DNA of 64,000 nucleotides from Apiospora phragmitis (GCA_038363925.1 JAQQWL010000007.1:1178001-1242000); one strand, 5' to 3'; counted from the first letter of the stretch, positions 1-12,559 are shown. Program-made: numbers and translations. Notes: generated by a model from the sequence alone, not told the origin.

Positions 1-1136
1 GACGGCCGCAAGCCCACCATTACCATTACTACTACTATCACCACCACTACTGGCACCTGCGGCTCCAAGTTGTTGTTGCTGTTGTTGTTGTGGCACTCCC
101 GGCCTCAGCGCCTGCTGTAACTGGTACGCCGCAGCGATGTCCGGGTTAGTGACCGCGAGCAAGGGCATGGCGGGCTGCGCCACCTTGTCCACCCATTCGC
201 CCGTCTTGGCCACGTACTCGAGGCCGGTTCTGTACGCCTTCTTGGCCGACTCCTTGTTGATGTACTTGGATATTCGCCTGAAGTTGTTGTTACTGGGCCG
301 CGAGTTGATGAGCGGGATCGTGGGACCGTTCATACTCAGGCCGAAGCTAGGGGCCGCGGCGGGGCCAGACTAGGCATGGTGGTGTCGCCGCTGTTGCTGC
401 TGCCGTTCTGTTGGGGTTGAGGATAGGGAAGTTGCGTTGTGGCGTAGACTGGGTTGTAAGGGGGTATTGTGGAGGAAGAAGGGGCTGTTGTTGGACTGCT
501 GGGTGAGGAAGAGCCGTCCGGGGAGAGGTTCGGCGCAGCGCTCTGCCCGGGAGGCGGCGGGAAATACATCATACTCTGTTGTTGCTGCTGCTGTGAGCGC
601 TCATTCCTTGGTTGATTCGACGTTGAGGGACTGGCAGTGGGAGTTTGCGGCGGCGGCGGCGGTGGTGGGCCCGGAGGTAGAGGGAAGTACATGTTTGCAC
701 CGCTCGGACTCTGCGGCGGTAATGGAGTAGTAGTAGCAACAGCAACGTCAACGTTACTAATACTCGCTTGTGGTCCCAGTGCCATTGGAGAGGTAGCGAT
801 ATTGTTAGTAAACGAGTCCGTAGTAGTCACAGTGTTGCTGCCATTGTGGGCTGCGCTGTTCTCCGCCGGCGTTGCGGTCTTTGCTGAAGGCGGCGGCGGC
901 AATAAGGAAGCAGGCTGCTGCTGGACTGCTGGTTTATAGACATGGGCAGTAACAGACACCGGTCGACGTCGAATCGCAAAATTGTTCGCCCTCGGAATCG
1001 TGGCGGCAGGAGGAGGAGTAGGCGAAGAAAACATGATCCCCCCTGAACTTGGACTAATACAATCTTGTATAGAGTGATGTGGATTGCCAGTTGCTGCTGG
1101 CAGCGACACAGGGCTTTGCATAACTGGAGCCGCCAT
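1..1136 (-). CDS. Proline/glutamine-rich protein of unknown function, C-terminus beyond the window
   Basis: I do not recognise the family. The ATG at 1136 follows AAC and opens a low-complexity reading frame. It is rich in Pro, Ser, Thr and Gln, has two MYFP-x-PPG segments separated by a polyproline run, and a Q6 tract near 577-593. The first frame stops at 336. In the -1 frame a sequence that looks like a folded domain (FRRISKYINKESAKKAYRTG, then EYVAKTGEWVDKVAQPAMP) continues to the window edge and includes a Q7 tract at 72-92. One extra C in the C-run at 350-353 would join the two into a single protein, so I read this as one gene with a 1-nt deletion. The gene is cut by the window start, so its length is unknown. 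The frame join is inference. Confidence 0.6.
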
Positions 1137-1893
1137 GTTGAGCAAGAAAAAGAGAGAGTCACTTCTTCAAGCCACGATATGTAAGTAGGTATGTAGGGAC
1201 TTTTGCTGACAGTTCAGAAAAGATCTCAGAAACATGGTGGCGCAAAGCTTGAGTTATAGTCCTCTGAGCTGAAGGGCATCGACCCGTTCCAGCCAGCTCC
1301 GTGTCTTGGCTTACCTCCCTCCCTCTGATTGTTGTCATGCTTCCGCAGTGGACGAGAACGCCTATCGAAGCTGGGGTACATGATAACGCGGACGGGGATG
1401 GATAGGTGGTCTGCAGCTGAGTGTGGCTGCATACATATCGACGCACTTCCCGACCGAGAATGGCCGATTTGGAAGCTAGTTGCATGAGCTGAAAACATAA
1501 TGACCACAAGGGGGCTTTTGCTTGTTGGGCACAGCCATAAAACCCCAGCTGTCTTGCGCCAAGCCCAATATTTCTAGGGGACTCAACTAGAGACGACCAA
1601 TCCCGCCGCAGCATTCCAGAACATGTATCCCTTCTTCGAAGGAGGGTAGCGTTCTGCCCGGCTGCCTCGTAACTCCACCATATGTTTGATATATTCGCGG
1701 TGGATGTATGCGGCTGATGCAATGCTTGATCAGCACTTTCATGTGATGATAGAACCTAGAAGCCTGAAGTGTCCAGCCGCAAATGATAGCAGATCATGGT
1801 GTTGAGTGATTGATGTGGAACGAACCAAATTGGTATATATGATGACAAGGTTGACATATTCGATGTAGCAACAACAACAATGCCTTTAGGCTA
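1137..1893. other. Intergenic, no gene seen
   Basis: This stretch lies between the start of the proline-rich gene and the 3' end of the GDSL hydrolase. A 187-codon open frame on the minus strand (1159-1722) shows no recognisable motif and I do not treat it as a gene. Confidence 0.6.
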
Positions 1894-3106
1894 TCATGAC
1901 CTCCTCCATCTCCTAGAATGCGCACGCTCGCCCCTCTCCGTCAACTGGTCCTCCTGCTTCCCCTCGGCCATCCTCTCCGCATTCCCGTCCTCCGGGACGC
2001 CGTTGGGCACCGGCCTCTGCAGCCACCCCTTCCGGTCGGCCTCGACGATGGCCTCCTTGAAGATGTCTCCCATGACGAAGTAGCCCTCGGTGGTGGGGTG
2101 CATGTTGTCCGGCCCCATCTCCGGCAGGTCGACGACGCGGCCCGGCGCGCCCCCCTGGTCGCGGTGCATCTCGGCGAGGAGGACGGGCCTCCCCTCGCGC
2201 GCGAGGTCGCGGCTCACCTGGCGGATCTGCGCGTTGGCGCTGCGCACGCAGCGATCGACGTTGGGCCACGGGCTCATGATGACCGTGCTCATGATGACCG
2301 TGGCGCGCGGCGACGCCTCGAGCAGGAACTCGACCAGGTCGCGCATGTGGTTCAGCACGTTGGACGAGCCCCAGGCGCCCTCCTGGAAGCAGTCCGACGA
2401 GCCCGCGTTGATCAGGATCAGGTTCGGCTGCACCGCGGGCACGATCTCGCGCGCCCGGTCCAGCGTGGGCTTGATTGGCTGGGCTCCCCAGGCTTGCACG
2501 TCGTTATCCTTGAAATCGCCGAAGCGGTTCTAATAGAAGTAAGTAAACATGTTAACGGGAATGGACTCTCGGTAACAAGTGAACAAGAGCACCGGGATTC
2601 GGGTCTTGGGTGAGTGATTGGAAGAAGAAACGTACAGCTCCAACGCAGTTCACTGGATTCCCTTTAGAAGCAATCCAATCCCGGATCTGTTGTCGGTATC
2701 CTCTCTCGCCTTCGGAGTGCTCTCCAAGCGTCATGGAAGCTGTCGACAAGTAATTAGTCCAGGCACAAATATGCATATCGTTATAGTCAATATGTAGTTA
2801 GAACTTGATGTGACAAACCGCCGATGTACATGATACGGATGGGAATGCCGCCGCCGAGAGAGCCGTGTCCTCCAACACCTCGCACTAGGCTGCTCCATTG
2901 TTGATTGACGTCTACTGTGCCAGATTGAAGACCGCTGGCTGCTCGCTTATGATTAGCATGCGGGTTCGTGGAAAGTATATATATATACATATATAGAACT
3001 TACCGAGTAGGAACACCACAGCCAGAGTAACTGATATTAATTTGTAGATGCTGGGCAGCTGTCTCCACCACGACACCACCGAGGCAAATCGCGAAAGGAA
3101 TGGCAT
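1894..3106 (-). CDS. Membrane-anchored SGNH/GDSL hydrolase (CE3-like esterase fold)
   Basis: Four exons: 3106-3004, about 2938-2819, 2739-2636 and 2529-1894, giving about 320 residues. A hydrophobic segment at about residues 22-37 (KLISVTLAVVFLLG) suggests a signal anchor, so the catalytic part should be lumenal or extracellular. Joining exons 2 and 3 creates block I, MYIGASMTLGE, which holds the nucleophile Ser, followed by GYRQQIRDWI and NPVNCVGA as in CE3-like carbohydrate esterases. An Asn-containing block (LILINAGSSDC) and the C-terminal DNMHP with Asp and His complete the SGNH set. The intron after exon 2 has a weak GTTTGT donor, but the frame and the motif support it. The exon 2 acceptor could be 3 nt earlier. 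The last 25 residues are charged and low complexity. The substrate cannot be told from sequence; an acyl or acetyl ester of a polysaccharide is plausible. Confidence 0.85.
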
Positions 3107-4037
3107 GTCGTCAAGAGCATGCTACGTCGTTGAAGCCGGGTTTTCCGCAAATAGACAAAGAAGAGCACACACTGCCCGATAGGCAACAATGAATGGAACC
3201 CGGCTGATAATCGAATTAACGTAACTTGTATTGCTGGGTCGCAACAAACCAAATCGTTGAGGGACGACGGCAGTACGGTGCTGTACGGTTACAGTGTGTT
3301 GCTAGCACATGGAATCCACCAGATTGGGTGCAGAGAGGCTCAGGGGTATAAGAAGACTGAATGAATATGTCGAACGCGCGTCACAGAAGTATTAGAGGGC
3401 AAGCGGGCGGCAAGCTTCCCGGGCATGGCTCCCCTGGTTGCCGCCAGTTTAAGCTTCTTACGTAATGTGTAACGTCCCTTCATTTGATGGCAACAATCCG
3501 ATAGGGGATACATCTTCAGGCAGGCTAATGACTTGCTATCAGGGTGGATGAGTAGCATAGGTTCTGGGCAGATTAGCATGAAAAAGACGATAAGAGAACC
3601 ACTTCCAATACATATGAAGTTCTTTCAAAAATGAACATTGAAGTCAGTTCTGGGGAAGATGGGTCAACGGATAGCGTAGCGTAGCTTTAGGCGGGTCTGG
3701 GGTTGAGATGAGATCGGCACCCCTTCCGTCCTTCACCATTTTCAGGGTCCTTAAACCTTAGCCAGCCAAGACTTGGGCTACATACAGCTGGAATTCAAGC
3801 AAAACTGCCACGTCAAACAATACGAGTAAGCAATATATACCAACAAAACCTGTTCAAACATGACTGCGTGTTCTGTTCATAAATCATACTTCATAGTAAT
3901 TAATCGCCTGATTTCCATATCTAGTTGTAGTCGAAAAAACGTCATCAGAGTGCACGCTCGCTTGCTGAGGAGTCGAGAGGTGACCGACTGCTATTTGGTA
4001 GCGTCGGCATGCATATAATATCGCAAGGGCGAGACGA
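3107..4037. other. Intergenic, no gene seen
   Basis: This is the promoter side of the GDSL gene and the 3' side of the SRP receptor gene. Only short open frames without coding signature are present. Confidence 0.6.
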
Positions 4038-6138
4038 CTAAGAACTATTCAGTAGCTTTTCCACTGCCCACCTGACAGAGAAGTTCCGGATATCCGAATA
4101 GTGCTGCCCAACCCCCACAAACAGCACCGGCACGTTGGTCGCGTGCACGATGCTGACGAGCGTGCCCACCATGTCGCCCACGGTATCGCATTTCGATATT
4201 ATGAATCCGTCCAGTGACCTACCCTGCCCGAACGAGGCGTTAAAGTTACGTGCTTGCGCAACCGAGTCGTTTCCAACCAAAGCCTGTGGGGTACCGGTTA
4301 GTCATTACAATCCCACAGAAATAGGGGTAGCTCGTATATCTTTATGCTCACCTCGCCAACCATGAGAATCTTGTCCGGATTGGCCAGCTTGGCAAACTTC
4401 TCCAAATTGGACATCAACCTCTGGTCATTGTGTCGTCGACCCGCCGTGTCAATGAGCACGACGTCGTACCCTTCGCTTGTAGCCGAGCGGACAGCATCTC
4501 GCGCCACCGTGGCTGCATCGCCTCCGTAGCCTTTCTCAAAGATCGCAACCTGGCCGCCCTCGCGTTCCGTGAGCTCCTTCAGGTTACGTACATGTACCTT
4601 GAGCTGCTCCACGGCTCCAGATCGGAACGTGTCTCCAGCAACGACGAGCACCTTCATTTTGTTTTGTAACAAGAAGTAGCAAATCTTGGACAGATTCGTA
4701 GACTTGCCGACACCGTTCACGCCAACAATGGACATGACGTAGGGACGCGCTTTCTGGCTGGAGAATCCCGAAGGCCTAGTAACCAGCTCGATATCGCGGA
4801 GGAGATCGAGAGAGGAGGTAGGTGTGAGCATCTTGGTCAAGCACACCTCCATGGCCTTCTTGATGCGGGTATCGATAGACTCAAAACTTCCGGTCTTTAC
4901 ACCCAGTAATTCCTTCTCAACACTGTCGCGAAGTCGTACTGCTGCCTCGGGGGCTACGTTCTTCTTGATCAGATGTTCCTTCATACCGTCCATTGGCTTG
5001 GCGAGATCCTCTTTAGTCAGGGTCTTGCCGCCGACAACATTGCGAAACAGGCTGTTGATGGTGTTCAGCCCGGATCCAACTAGCCCGGAATTGGAAGTAG
5101 TGGAGGTTTTGGACTGAGCGGAAGCCAGTATATCATGCACTTCGTCATCCAGGTCTCTAAGCACGAATTGGCCCTTGGATGTCTTGGTACCCCACGTCGA
5201 TGTGTCCACAGAATCAACGGCTGTGGTACGCCCTTCGGCTTCGCTATCGCTCGTGATGGAGTTCGGGGCGGCCGAGTAGTCCAGTTGTACGTCATCCTCC
5301 TCGTCGGCAAAGCCATCTGCATCCCACTTCCTACCTTTCTTGGGCGCCTTCTTTTTCCTGACGGAAGACTCATCACCCGATGACATAGGGGCAGAAGGGC
5401 CCTTCTGCATCTTGCGCGCGCGTCGCGACATCTTGCTCATGGGCCCGCCTTTTCCAACTACTAGATGGTCACCCGGAGTCGAGGGCCGGGAGCTCGTCGG
5501 GGTGGCGATCGGCGTAGACTCAACGGTAGAGGGGAGATCGTGTGCGACATCTTGGGCCTTAGCGTTGCGATGCTTCAAGCCCGGAGGAAGGGGTGGTTCG
5601 TCGCCAAGGTTGCCCGATATACTCTCGTCCGTTTCCAGAGTAAAGGTAGGCGCCGGAGCACCTTTCGTAGCCGTAGTCGATTCCAGTTCCCTCAACTGCT
5701 GATCGAAGTATCCGTCAAATTTGTGGCAATGCACAAGAGTCGTATTGGGTTTTTTGAGTTGGTCGCCATAGAGGTCGACGAAGATAGTCTTCAGATTATC
5801 GACAAGTTTGTCAACCCACGAGAGGTGAAGAAGCGACCGGTATACAGCCTATTAAGACATGTGTCAGACAAAGAAAGAGATGTCATGTGTGCAATACGTA
5901 CAACGAAGATGATACCGAGTTCCTTTACAAAAGTCCACTTCAGCGTATGTTGATCAGCCTTGTATGGCGGGTTCTGGGCAGCCGACTGGTTGTTCTTCGC
6001 ACCGGCAATTGCGCCGCCTTTCTCCTCGATGAAGACATCGGTGATGAAGTTGTTAATTATAGAGGGGCTGACTTGCGCATACGACCGGGACCAGAGGACC
6101 ACACCCGAGGTGGTCAGGATCTCGAACGTGTCCAGCAT
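4038..6138 (-). CDS. Signal recognition particle receptor subunit alpha
   Basis: This is the GTPase docking protein that receives SRP-ribosome complexes at the ER membrane. Three exons (6138-5902, 5848-4352, 4283-4038) give 659 residues, normal for fungal SR-alpha. The N-terminal SRX longin-like domain begins MLDTFEILTTSGVVLWSRSY. A charged, disordered linker with Lys-rich patches follows, then the NG domain. G1 is GVNGVGKST, followed by AGDTFRSGAVEQL and DTAGRR; after the last intron come SKCDTVGDM and FVGVGQHYSDIRNF. Donors are GTACGT and GTGAGC, and the second intron has a TGACTAAC branch site. I chose the Met at 6138 because it starts the conserved SRX sequence; an in-frame start at 6153 would add five residues. 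The gene is intact and shares a divergent promoter with YIF1. Confidence 0.95.
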
Positions 6139-6699
6139 ACTATCGGCACGCAACTTGTAGCGAGATATGCTACCAAACTGAAGAAAAGTAGAAGTCCGGA
6201 AGAGTTCGAGCTCGAAGGCTCAGCCACGCGACGCACGATGAGGTAGCAATGGGGACAGATGGATGATAGATGATGCAAATAAGAGCACAAGCCACAGCGC
6301 TTTCGGGGGGGCGTGGGGAGTGTATTGAATCGATTCTCAATTGACACATGCGCTAAAAAGCTCCAATTTGGGGCCTACGCCACAGCAGTTGAAGCCACAT
6401 ATCCCCCCAAAACCAATTAACAGCTGCCTGCAGGGGTACGTATGCGTGTGGTGGTTTCGGAGAAAGGCTGCTGTAAGAGCACTTCCAATCAATTAGAAAA
6501 CACCTTTCGCGATCCCAAGCCTCCCAAGACAAGAGCTCCTATCCTGGAAGTTGGAAGCTATTCTTTTTCTCACCACACTCGCCCTCCCCTTCGATCCTCC
6601 GACGACGCCGGCTACTTATATTCCCTTTCGACACTCGCTTGAATCCTACTTTGACGCCCGCGCTTGGAAATCGACTCCGATTCGCGATCAACCTCCAAA
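6139..6699. promoter_or_regulatory. Divergent promoter between SRP receptor alpha and YIF1
   Basis: About 560 nt separate the two start codons, with no gene between them. Both genes serve the early secretory pathway, so co-regulation is plausible but not shown. The YIF1 side is pyrimidine-rich close to the start codon. Confidence 0.5.
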
Positions 6700-7807
6700 A
6701 TGCAGCACCAAAACTACGGAAACTCTCCACCACTTCACCATCCGGTTCCGCAACACGTCTCGACAGTACCCCAACTCAGGTCGCCGCCGCCGCCTCCCGG
6801 GTCGCAACCCCAGTCCAACAACTATGGCAACCCCTATCAGCAGGGCCAGCCCACGCCTGGCCATCCCGGTAGCAACACGTTCGGGCAGTACGGCAACTTC
6901 ATGAGTGACCCCACGACGCAGATCGCCGCGCAGATGGGCCAGAACGCTTTTAAACACGGCCAGGAATATTTGGAGCAGAACGTAAGTATACGGTCTTTAT
7001 ATATACTGCTCACAGCACTGGGCAATGAATGCTGACTGGGAAATACAGGTCAACCGATGGGTCAACTTCTCCGCGCTGAAGCACTACTTCAATGTCTCCA
7101 ACTTCTACGTCGCCAACAAAGTGTTCCTGGTGCTCTTCCCTTTCCGACATAAGCCTTGGTCTCGCAAACAAACTATGGGCCCAAATGGGCAAGAAGGTTG
7201 GTATCTGCCGCCACGGGACGACATCAACAGCCCGGATATGTACATTCCGGTCATGGCTCTGGTCACTTATGTCCTCCTTTCGACGCTACTAGCCGGCCTC
7301 CGGGGTCAGTTCCAGCCTGAGCTGCTTGGCTACACAGCATCGACAGCCGGTGTTGTGGTCCTCATGGACATTATGCTGTTGAAGCTATCGTGCTACTTCT
7401 TGAGCATATCGAACGAATCGCAGCTTCTCGACCTCGTGGCGTACTCTGGCTACAAATTCGTTGCCGTCATCATTACGGTAGCTGTGGCCGAAATGGTGAA
7501 CGGTGGCAAGGGAACAGGTGGCTTTATAGGCTGGACCGTCTTCGGCTACACTTGGTTTGCAAACGCATTCTTCCTGGTAGGTGACCTCACATCGGGCCCA
7601 CAATGTTACTATTACGCAAGGATGACTACTGACATACGAGGGTAGATGCGATCTTTGAAATACGTGCTGCTTCCTGAGACAGCTGGAGACCCGCGGTCGA
7701 CGATGCAGACGGATTCGCGTTCGAGGAGGGCGCAACGCACCCAGTTCCTTTTCACGTATTCGTTTGTTATCCAGTTCGTCTTCATGTTCCTCTTGACTAG
7801 GGCTTAA
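6700..7807 (+). CDS. YIF1: YIF1/Hrf1-family Golgi-ER transport membrane protein
   Basis: YIF1 partners YIP1 in ER-to-Golgi vesicle traffic. Three exons (6700-6981, 7049-7576, 7646-7807) give 323 residues. A Pro/Gln/Asn-rich cytosolic N-terminus of about 70 residues precedes the family core, FSALKHYFNVSNFYVANKV, then a Pro-Trp element. About five membrane spans follow, and the protein ends with the hydrophobic FVIQFVFMFLLTRA. Introns have GTAAGT and GTAGGT donors. The ATG at 6700 sits in a good context (CCAAAATG); an upstream in-frame Met at 6664 is less likely because the family usually begins with the Gln/Asn-rich segment. The gene is intact with no frame break. Confidence 0.93.
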
Positions 7808-8664
7808 GGGCGTTTGTAGTTATGGAGTTCGGGCACGGATAGGCGATGCTTAAAAACTGGACTTGGTGTTCGGTAGATGGCTGGATGGAATCCAGGGGTT
7901 GTTTTTGACCAGAAGATAATTCCCGGTGATGGTCGAGTCCGGCGTTGGTATGGGCAGACTCGATGTAAGGAAGTAAAGAGGCAATATTCTCCAATGAGAC
8001 TCAATGAAAATAGATTCTTCTAATATTTATTTAACCATATTGATGTATTTACACCCGTGCTGTTGCCATACATACCATACCTACATGTACCTATGCATAG
8101 CTGGTGCTGCAGTTGAGTCCAATCCGTACCTATCTTAGGCGGACGGAAACCTGCTCCCTACGAACCCGAAGTGGATGGCGTCATTCAATTGGTTACTTCT
8201 CCAAGCTCCGCTGTTGCCAGCTTTCCCCAACCCCCACTACCCGATCTATTAACCTATATCTTCTTAATTCCTTTGCCTTAGGTTACGTAGATCTTGCATA
8301 AAAGTTACCTTACTTCTAGGAGTATCCCGTACATATTCTGGAGCAGAATTCTGTCGTTCATACTTCATATTCTAGAACTGATGACAGCTGGCCTTTGATT
8401 ATATCATCGAGTTTCAGATCGTGTCAAAGTTTGCATTGTTGGTATCTTTGTCGTTGGGCCGTTTGTCTCAAGGTCAACTCCTGTCTCGGCCGCGACCTTG
8501 CTATCCGGATAACAGCGAGCCCTGGACTGAAATATACCATTAGAGTACTATTCTCACTTCCTACCTAGAGTCTATACTACACGAAGTAGAGAACGGTAGT
8601 CGGTCGCTCGAGTAGAAACACCTACAGGAGATTTTATAGGACAAATTCTCCGAACAAGCAAGCC
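7808..8664. other. Intergenic, no gene seen
   Basis: This stretch holds the 3' flank of YIF1 and the promoter of the Mpv17 gene. No coding signature is visible. Confidence 0.6.
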
Positions 8665-9490
8665 ATGGCACCCCCAATCGTCAACGCGACGGTCCAGTCT
8701 GCTATCCTCGCTGCGACTTCAAACCTGCTCGCACAGGCTCTCTCGGCATATCGGAATGAAGTGTCGTTGGTCATAGACTGGGTGCCCGTCTTCCAGTTCG
8801 TTTTCTACGCCATCATTAGCACGCCGCCCAACTTCATGTGGTGAGTTCCTTCTTCTTCTTTTTCACACTTACGTAACATCATAGATTATTCTGCCGGGTA
8901 GAGACGGGCCACACCTGGTGCTGCTGCTGACGCTTGAATATAGGCAAGAGTTCCTCGAGTCCAGCTTCCCGGCCTACCACATGTCGCCCACCAAGGCGGC
9001 CGTGGCCTCGGCAGCTGCCAACGACGAGAAGGCCCTCGAGCAGGAGGAGCGCCAGGGCCAGCTCGTCGAGCCCAAGCTCAACGTGGCCAACACGCTGGCC
9101 AAGACGGTGCTGGACCAGACCCTGGGCGCCTTCGGCAACACCTACCTGTTCAGCCTGTACATCCACTCGGTCCAGGCCGCCATGGAGCGGCCCCTGGGCA
9201 CCCCGCTCAGCACCCCCGACACGAGCGCCATGTACCTGGCCAGCCTCCTCTTCAGGCTCGAGGCCACAGCCACGGCCAAGCGGGTCCAGTACGGCCGCGT
9301 GAGCTGGGACGCCGTCGTCCAGACCAGCCAGGCCGAGTTCTGGAGCATCGTCACGGCCGGGTGGCGGCTCTGGCCTGCGGTGAGCATCATCAACTTCGCC
9401 TTCGTCAAGAGCATCGAGGGCCGCAACTTGGTCGGTGGTCTGGCTGGTGTGGCCTGGGGTATCTACATGAGTCTCCGGGCTGCTAAGTGA
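8665..9490 (+). CDS. Mpv17/PMP22-family membrane protein
   Basis: Two exons (8665-8840 and 8944-9490) give 240 residues. The intron splits Trp59 (TG|G). The family forms small four-span proteins of peroxisomal or mitochondrial inner membranes, proposed to be channels; which organelle applies here cannot be told. The C-terminal family signature is clear: WSIVTAGWRLWPAVSIINFA, then FVKSIEGRNLVGGLAGVAWG. Four hydrophobic segments are visible (about residues 37-58, 110-130, 145-165 and 210-235). A short charged Ala/Glu/Gln loop at about 75-95 is more variable. The ATG at 8665 starts a short N-terminus without an obvious targeting peptide. Exon 2 is strongly GC-rich at third positions, which creates long shadow frames on the other strand. 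Confidence 0.9.
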
Positions 9491-10637
9491 GCCTGCGCCT
9501 AGGGGTGGGGCTCCTCTTCGCAACACAGTCGAACATGTCAATTCTAATGGGATATGGTGGTATGGATAGTGCGGCGCACATCTATATGGCTGCCTCGTAA
9601 TGGGATCTTTGGTGGGAAAACACCTCAGGGTTCAGGGAACGGATAGATGGGAAGGGGGGGATTCGGCGCGCCACATAGAAAAGCAGGGAAAGCATTTCAT
9701 ATCATTTTACCATGCCGGAGAATACCTAAAGTCTTGGTTTTGCTTATGTTTACTAAATCGCAATCGCAAAGATACTCATGGATTCTGAGAGGTCAGCCAT
9801 TGGGGACTTCCAGATGTACTCGGCAACATAGTCCTGAGCTCTCACCAGAAGCGCAGTATAAACATAACATATCTAGCAATTCCTCATTAACACACTTTAG
9901 CTTGAATATCCACCGTCTCAGAGTTGAGTAAAGTCCCTTGTACGTCAGTACGACGCCCACCTCTTCTTTACTCGGAAATAATCCTCAATTACAGGCAGTC
10001 CCATCCTCTTCGGGTTGGTTTCCACTGTGCACCTACTCAGGTAAATCAGTGGAAGGAAATGTTCTGTCAGTTACTTTGCTACATCATCCTAGCAGAATCC
10101 AGTCACCAGAACAGGGGCAAATATATGCCCAAACATCGATCTTTTTTGTCACCCAACTATCTGACCAACACTCTGCAAACTTGGCTTCTAACAGAATTAG
10201 CGCACTTTTTGTCATCAGTCAAGGGTACTGGTTACCATGCTGGCTCTAATAAACTTGCTAACGTGACTATTGCCTGCCTTCTAGTTTGCTAGGTGATACT
10301 AGCTATTATCATCCTTTATGGCATACGCAAGGAACTCCTCTACAGCACGATAAAATCAAGCCTCTACAAACAAAACATACTCTGAGCATCATGTTTTCAA
10401 TAAAGAAGCTTGATGTTGGTGAAAAGGGCAACGAAACGATGATAAGGGGTTGACGCACTGTTGTGGGCATATAAATTTGGAAAGGTCCCGAACCGTGGCA
10501 TCCTCTCTTACACATATCAAGCTTGCAAAGCCAACAGATTGCCATTCTCACGATATACCAGCACCACGAGATAAACCGAAGGCATAAAAATACAAGCAAA
10601 CTCAACTTTACCTCTACCATCAACATCAGAAGCAGCC
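9491..10637. other. Intergenic, no gene seen
   Basis: About 1.1 kb with only short open frames. It contains the promoter of the AAA ATPase gene, and no repeats stand out. Confidence 0.6.
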
Positions 10638-12559
10638 ATGCCAGAAGCTGCTTCGGCTCCGTCAGTACCCTCACGCGGGATTGCATACTTCAGAGTACTT
10701 GTCGACTTCTTCCGCCGCTGGGTCAGGACAGACATCAATACCCTTACAGCATCTCTCGCTGTGATCGGCGCTTTGAAGACTGGCCTCGCGTCCGTATTTG
10801 GACTTCTTATGGACTTGAGGAGGTACCTGGGCCATTTCTTGACTTCATCTGTAACCATCAACGGCTCCGATAAGTTGAACCGCGAGGTTATCAACTGGCT
10901 CGGTGCCCACGTGCTGGAGCGCAAGCAGACACGCTCGCTTCTGGCACAGTCGAATAGCAACACCGCGGCCCCCTTGTGGTACATGGCAGTCCGTGATGAT
11001 AGACCGAGCCACCAGCAAATCGCTATCAAATACCTGCCCACGTTTGATATAAACTATTTTAGGTTCGAAGGGACACTTATCATGGTTCAGCGACATTCTA
11101 AAGTCGCCATATCTCTGAGTAGCCTCTTTTTTGACCGGTCGACTGATGCGCCGACAGGCCGTGAGCCCTTGCTCATCACATGTATCTCCAGATCGGTTGA
11201 CCCAATCAAAAAGTAAGTATAGGAAGACTTTACTGTCGCTTTCTGTCTCCTAGTACTATGCAAGTTGGTAAGCACTGAATGTTATGCTCCTCTACAGGTT
11301 TCTGGACGAGTGCAAGCAGTTTGCAAAATCCAATACGGAAGACCATGTGATGATCCAAACCAACACGCATGCTATTGGTTGGGACACACAGGTGCTTCGA
11401 TCGCCTCGTCCTCTCGAGACGATTCACTTCGACGAGCAATTCAAAGACGACTTGATAGCCGACATCACCCACTATCTGAAACCTGAAACGAGAGACTTCT
11501 ACCACAAACGTGGTATTCCATACCGACGGGGCTACCTTCTTCACGGGCCTCCAGGGACGGGCAAATCGTCACTCTCCTTTGCAATCGCCGGGCACTTCAG
11601 CCTCGAGCTCATGGTGGTGGATCTTTCGAGCATTGAGAATGACCGTGAACTCGTAGCCCTCTTCGCGGAGCTGCCCGCGCAGTGCATCGTGCTCATCGAG
11701 GACATCGACGCCGTGGGCCTGAAGCGTAAATCGGCCGACTCAGCCAACAGCGGCGGCAACAGCAACAGCGGCGGCAACAAGAAGAAAGAGGAGAAGGAGA
11801 AGAAGAAGACGATGGAAGTCTCAGAGGCGCAGACCGCGGGAAAGAAGTCCGACTGCACGCTCTCGGGGCTCCTGAACGTGCTGGACGGCGTGGTGGCGCA
11901 GCAGGGCCGCATCGTGCTGATGATGACGAACCGCGAGGCCGGGCTGGACGAGGCGCTGACGCGGCCCGGGCGCATCGACAAGAAGATCTACCTGGGCCTC
12001 ATCGGGGCCGCGGCGGCGCGGCAGATGTTCGTCCGCATGTACGCGTCGGACCACACGGAGGCGCGGCCGACGGCGTTGGCGGAGCTCCTGGCGCTGGCCG
12101 ACCGGTTCGGCGCGGCGCCCGCGCTGGATCGGAAGGCCACGCCCGCTCAGGTGCAGGAGTACCTGCTGCAGCACCGCGACTCGCCGCAGGGCGCGGTCGA
12201 GGGGTTGCGGGTGTGGGTCGATGAGGAAACCAGGCTCAGGGAGGAGAAGAAGATGAAGGAAGCGGCAGAGAAGGCTGCTGGAGAAGAAGAAAGAGGAGAA
12301 GGAGGAGGCAGAAAAGAAGCAGGTTGGCGGTAAGGCTAGTGACAATGCTTCGGAGGACAACGAAAAGAATAGCACGACTGGAGAAAGCGAAAAGACGGAC
12401 GACACAGCGGCTGCAAAGGATGATGACAGAAACGACTCGAGCAACAACAGCTCGGACATTGGGGAGGTTGTGGTCTTGTCTAGTGAGGGTTCGAACGGCG
12501 ACCAGTCTGACAGCTCTGATTCCAGAGACTCGAAGGTAGAGTCCGAGAAGAAGGGCTAG
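10638..12559 (+). CDS. BCS1-type AAA ATPase
   Basis: This belongs to the fungal BCS1-like family; the founding member inserts the Rieske protein into mitochondrial complex III, but many fungal paralogues have unknown clients. Two exons: 10638-11212 and 11298 onward, with a GTAAGT donor. The BCS1_N domain covers about residues 20-240. The AAA module has Walker A GPPGTGKSS at about 275, Walker B CIVLIEDIDAVG, and a Gly/Asn/Lys/Glu low-complexity insertion. These are followed by SGLLNVLDGV, MTNREAGLDEALTRPGRID and a C-terminal coiled, Lys/Glu-rich helix. The frame of exon 2 stops at 12333, but the +1 frame continues with a Lys/Glu then acidic Asp/Ser-rich tail to TAG at 12557-12559. An extra G at 12280-12281 explains the switch and gives about 611 residues. 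There is no obvious N-terminal mitochondrial presequence. Confidence 0.88.

Noticed and set aside
1159..1722. 187-codon minus-strand frame
   Set aside because: No motif, no plausible splice context and irregular composition. I treat it as chance.
8879..9541. 220-codon open frame on the minus strand
   Set aside because: It is antisense to the Mpv17 exon, where GC-rich third positions suppress stops. It has no motif of its own and runs past the gene end.
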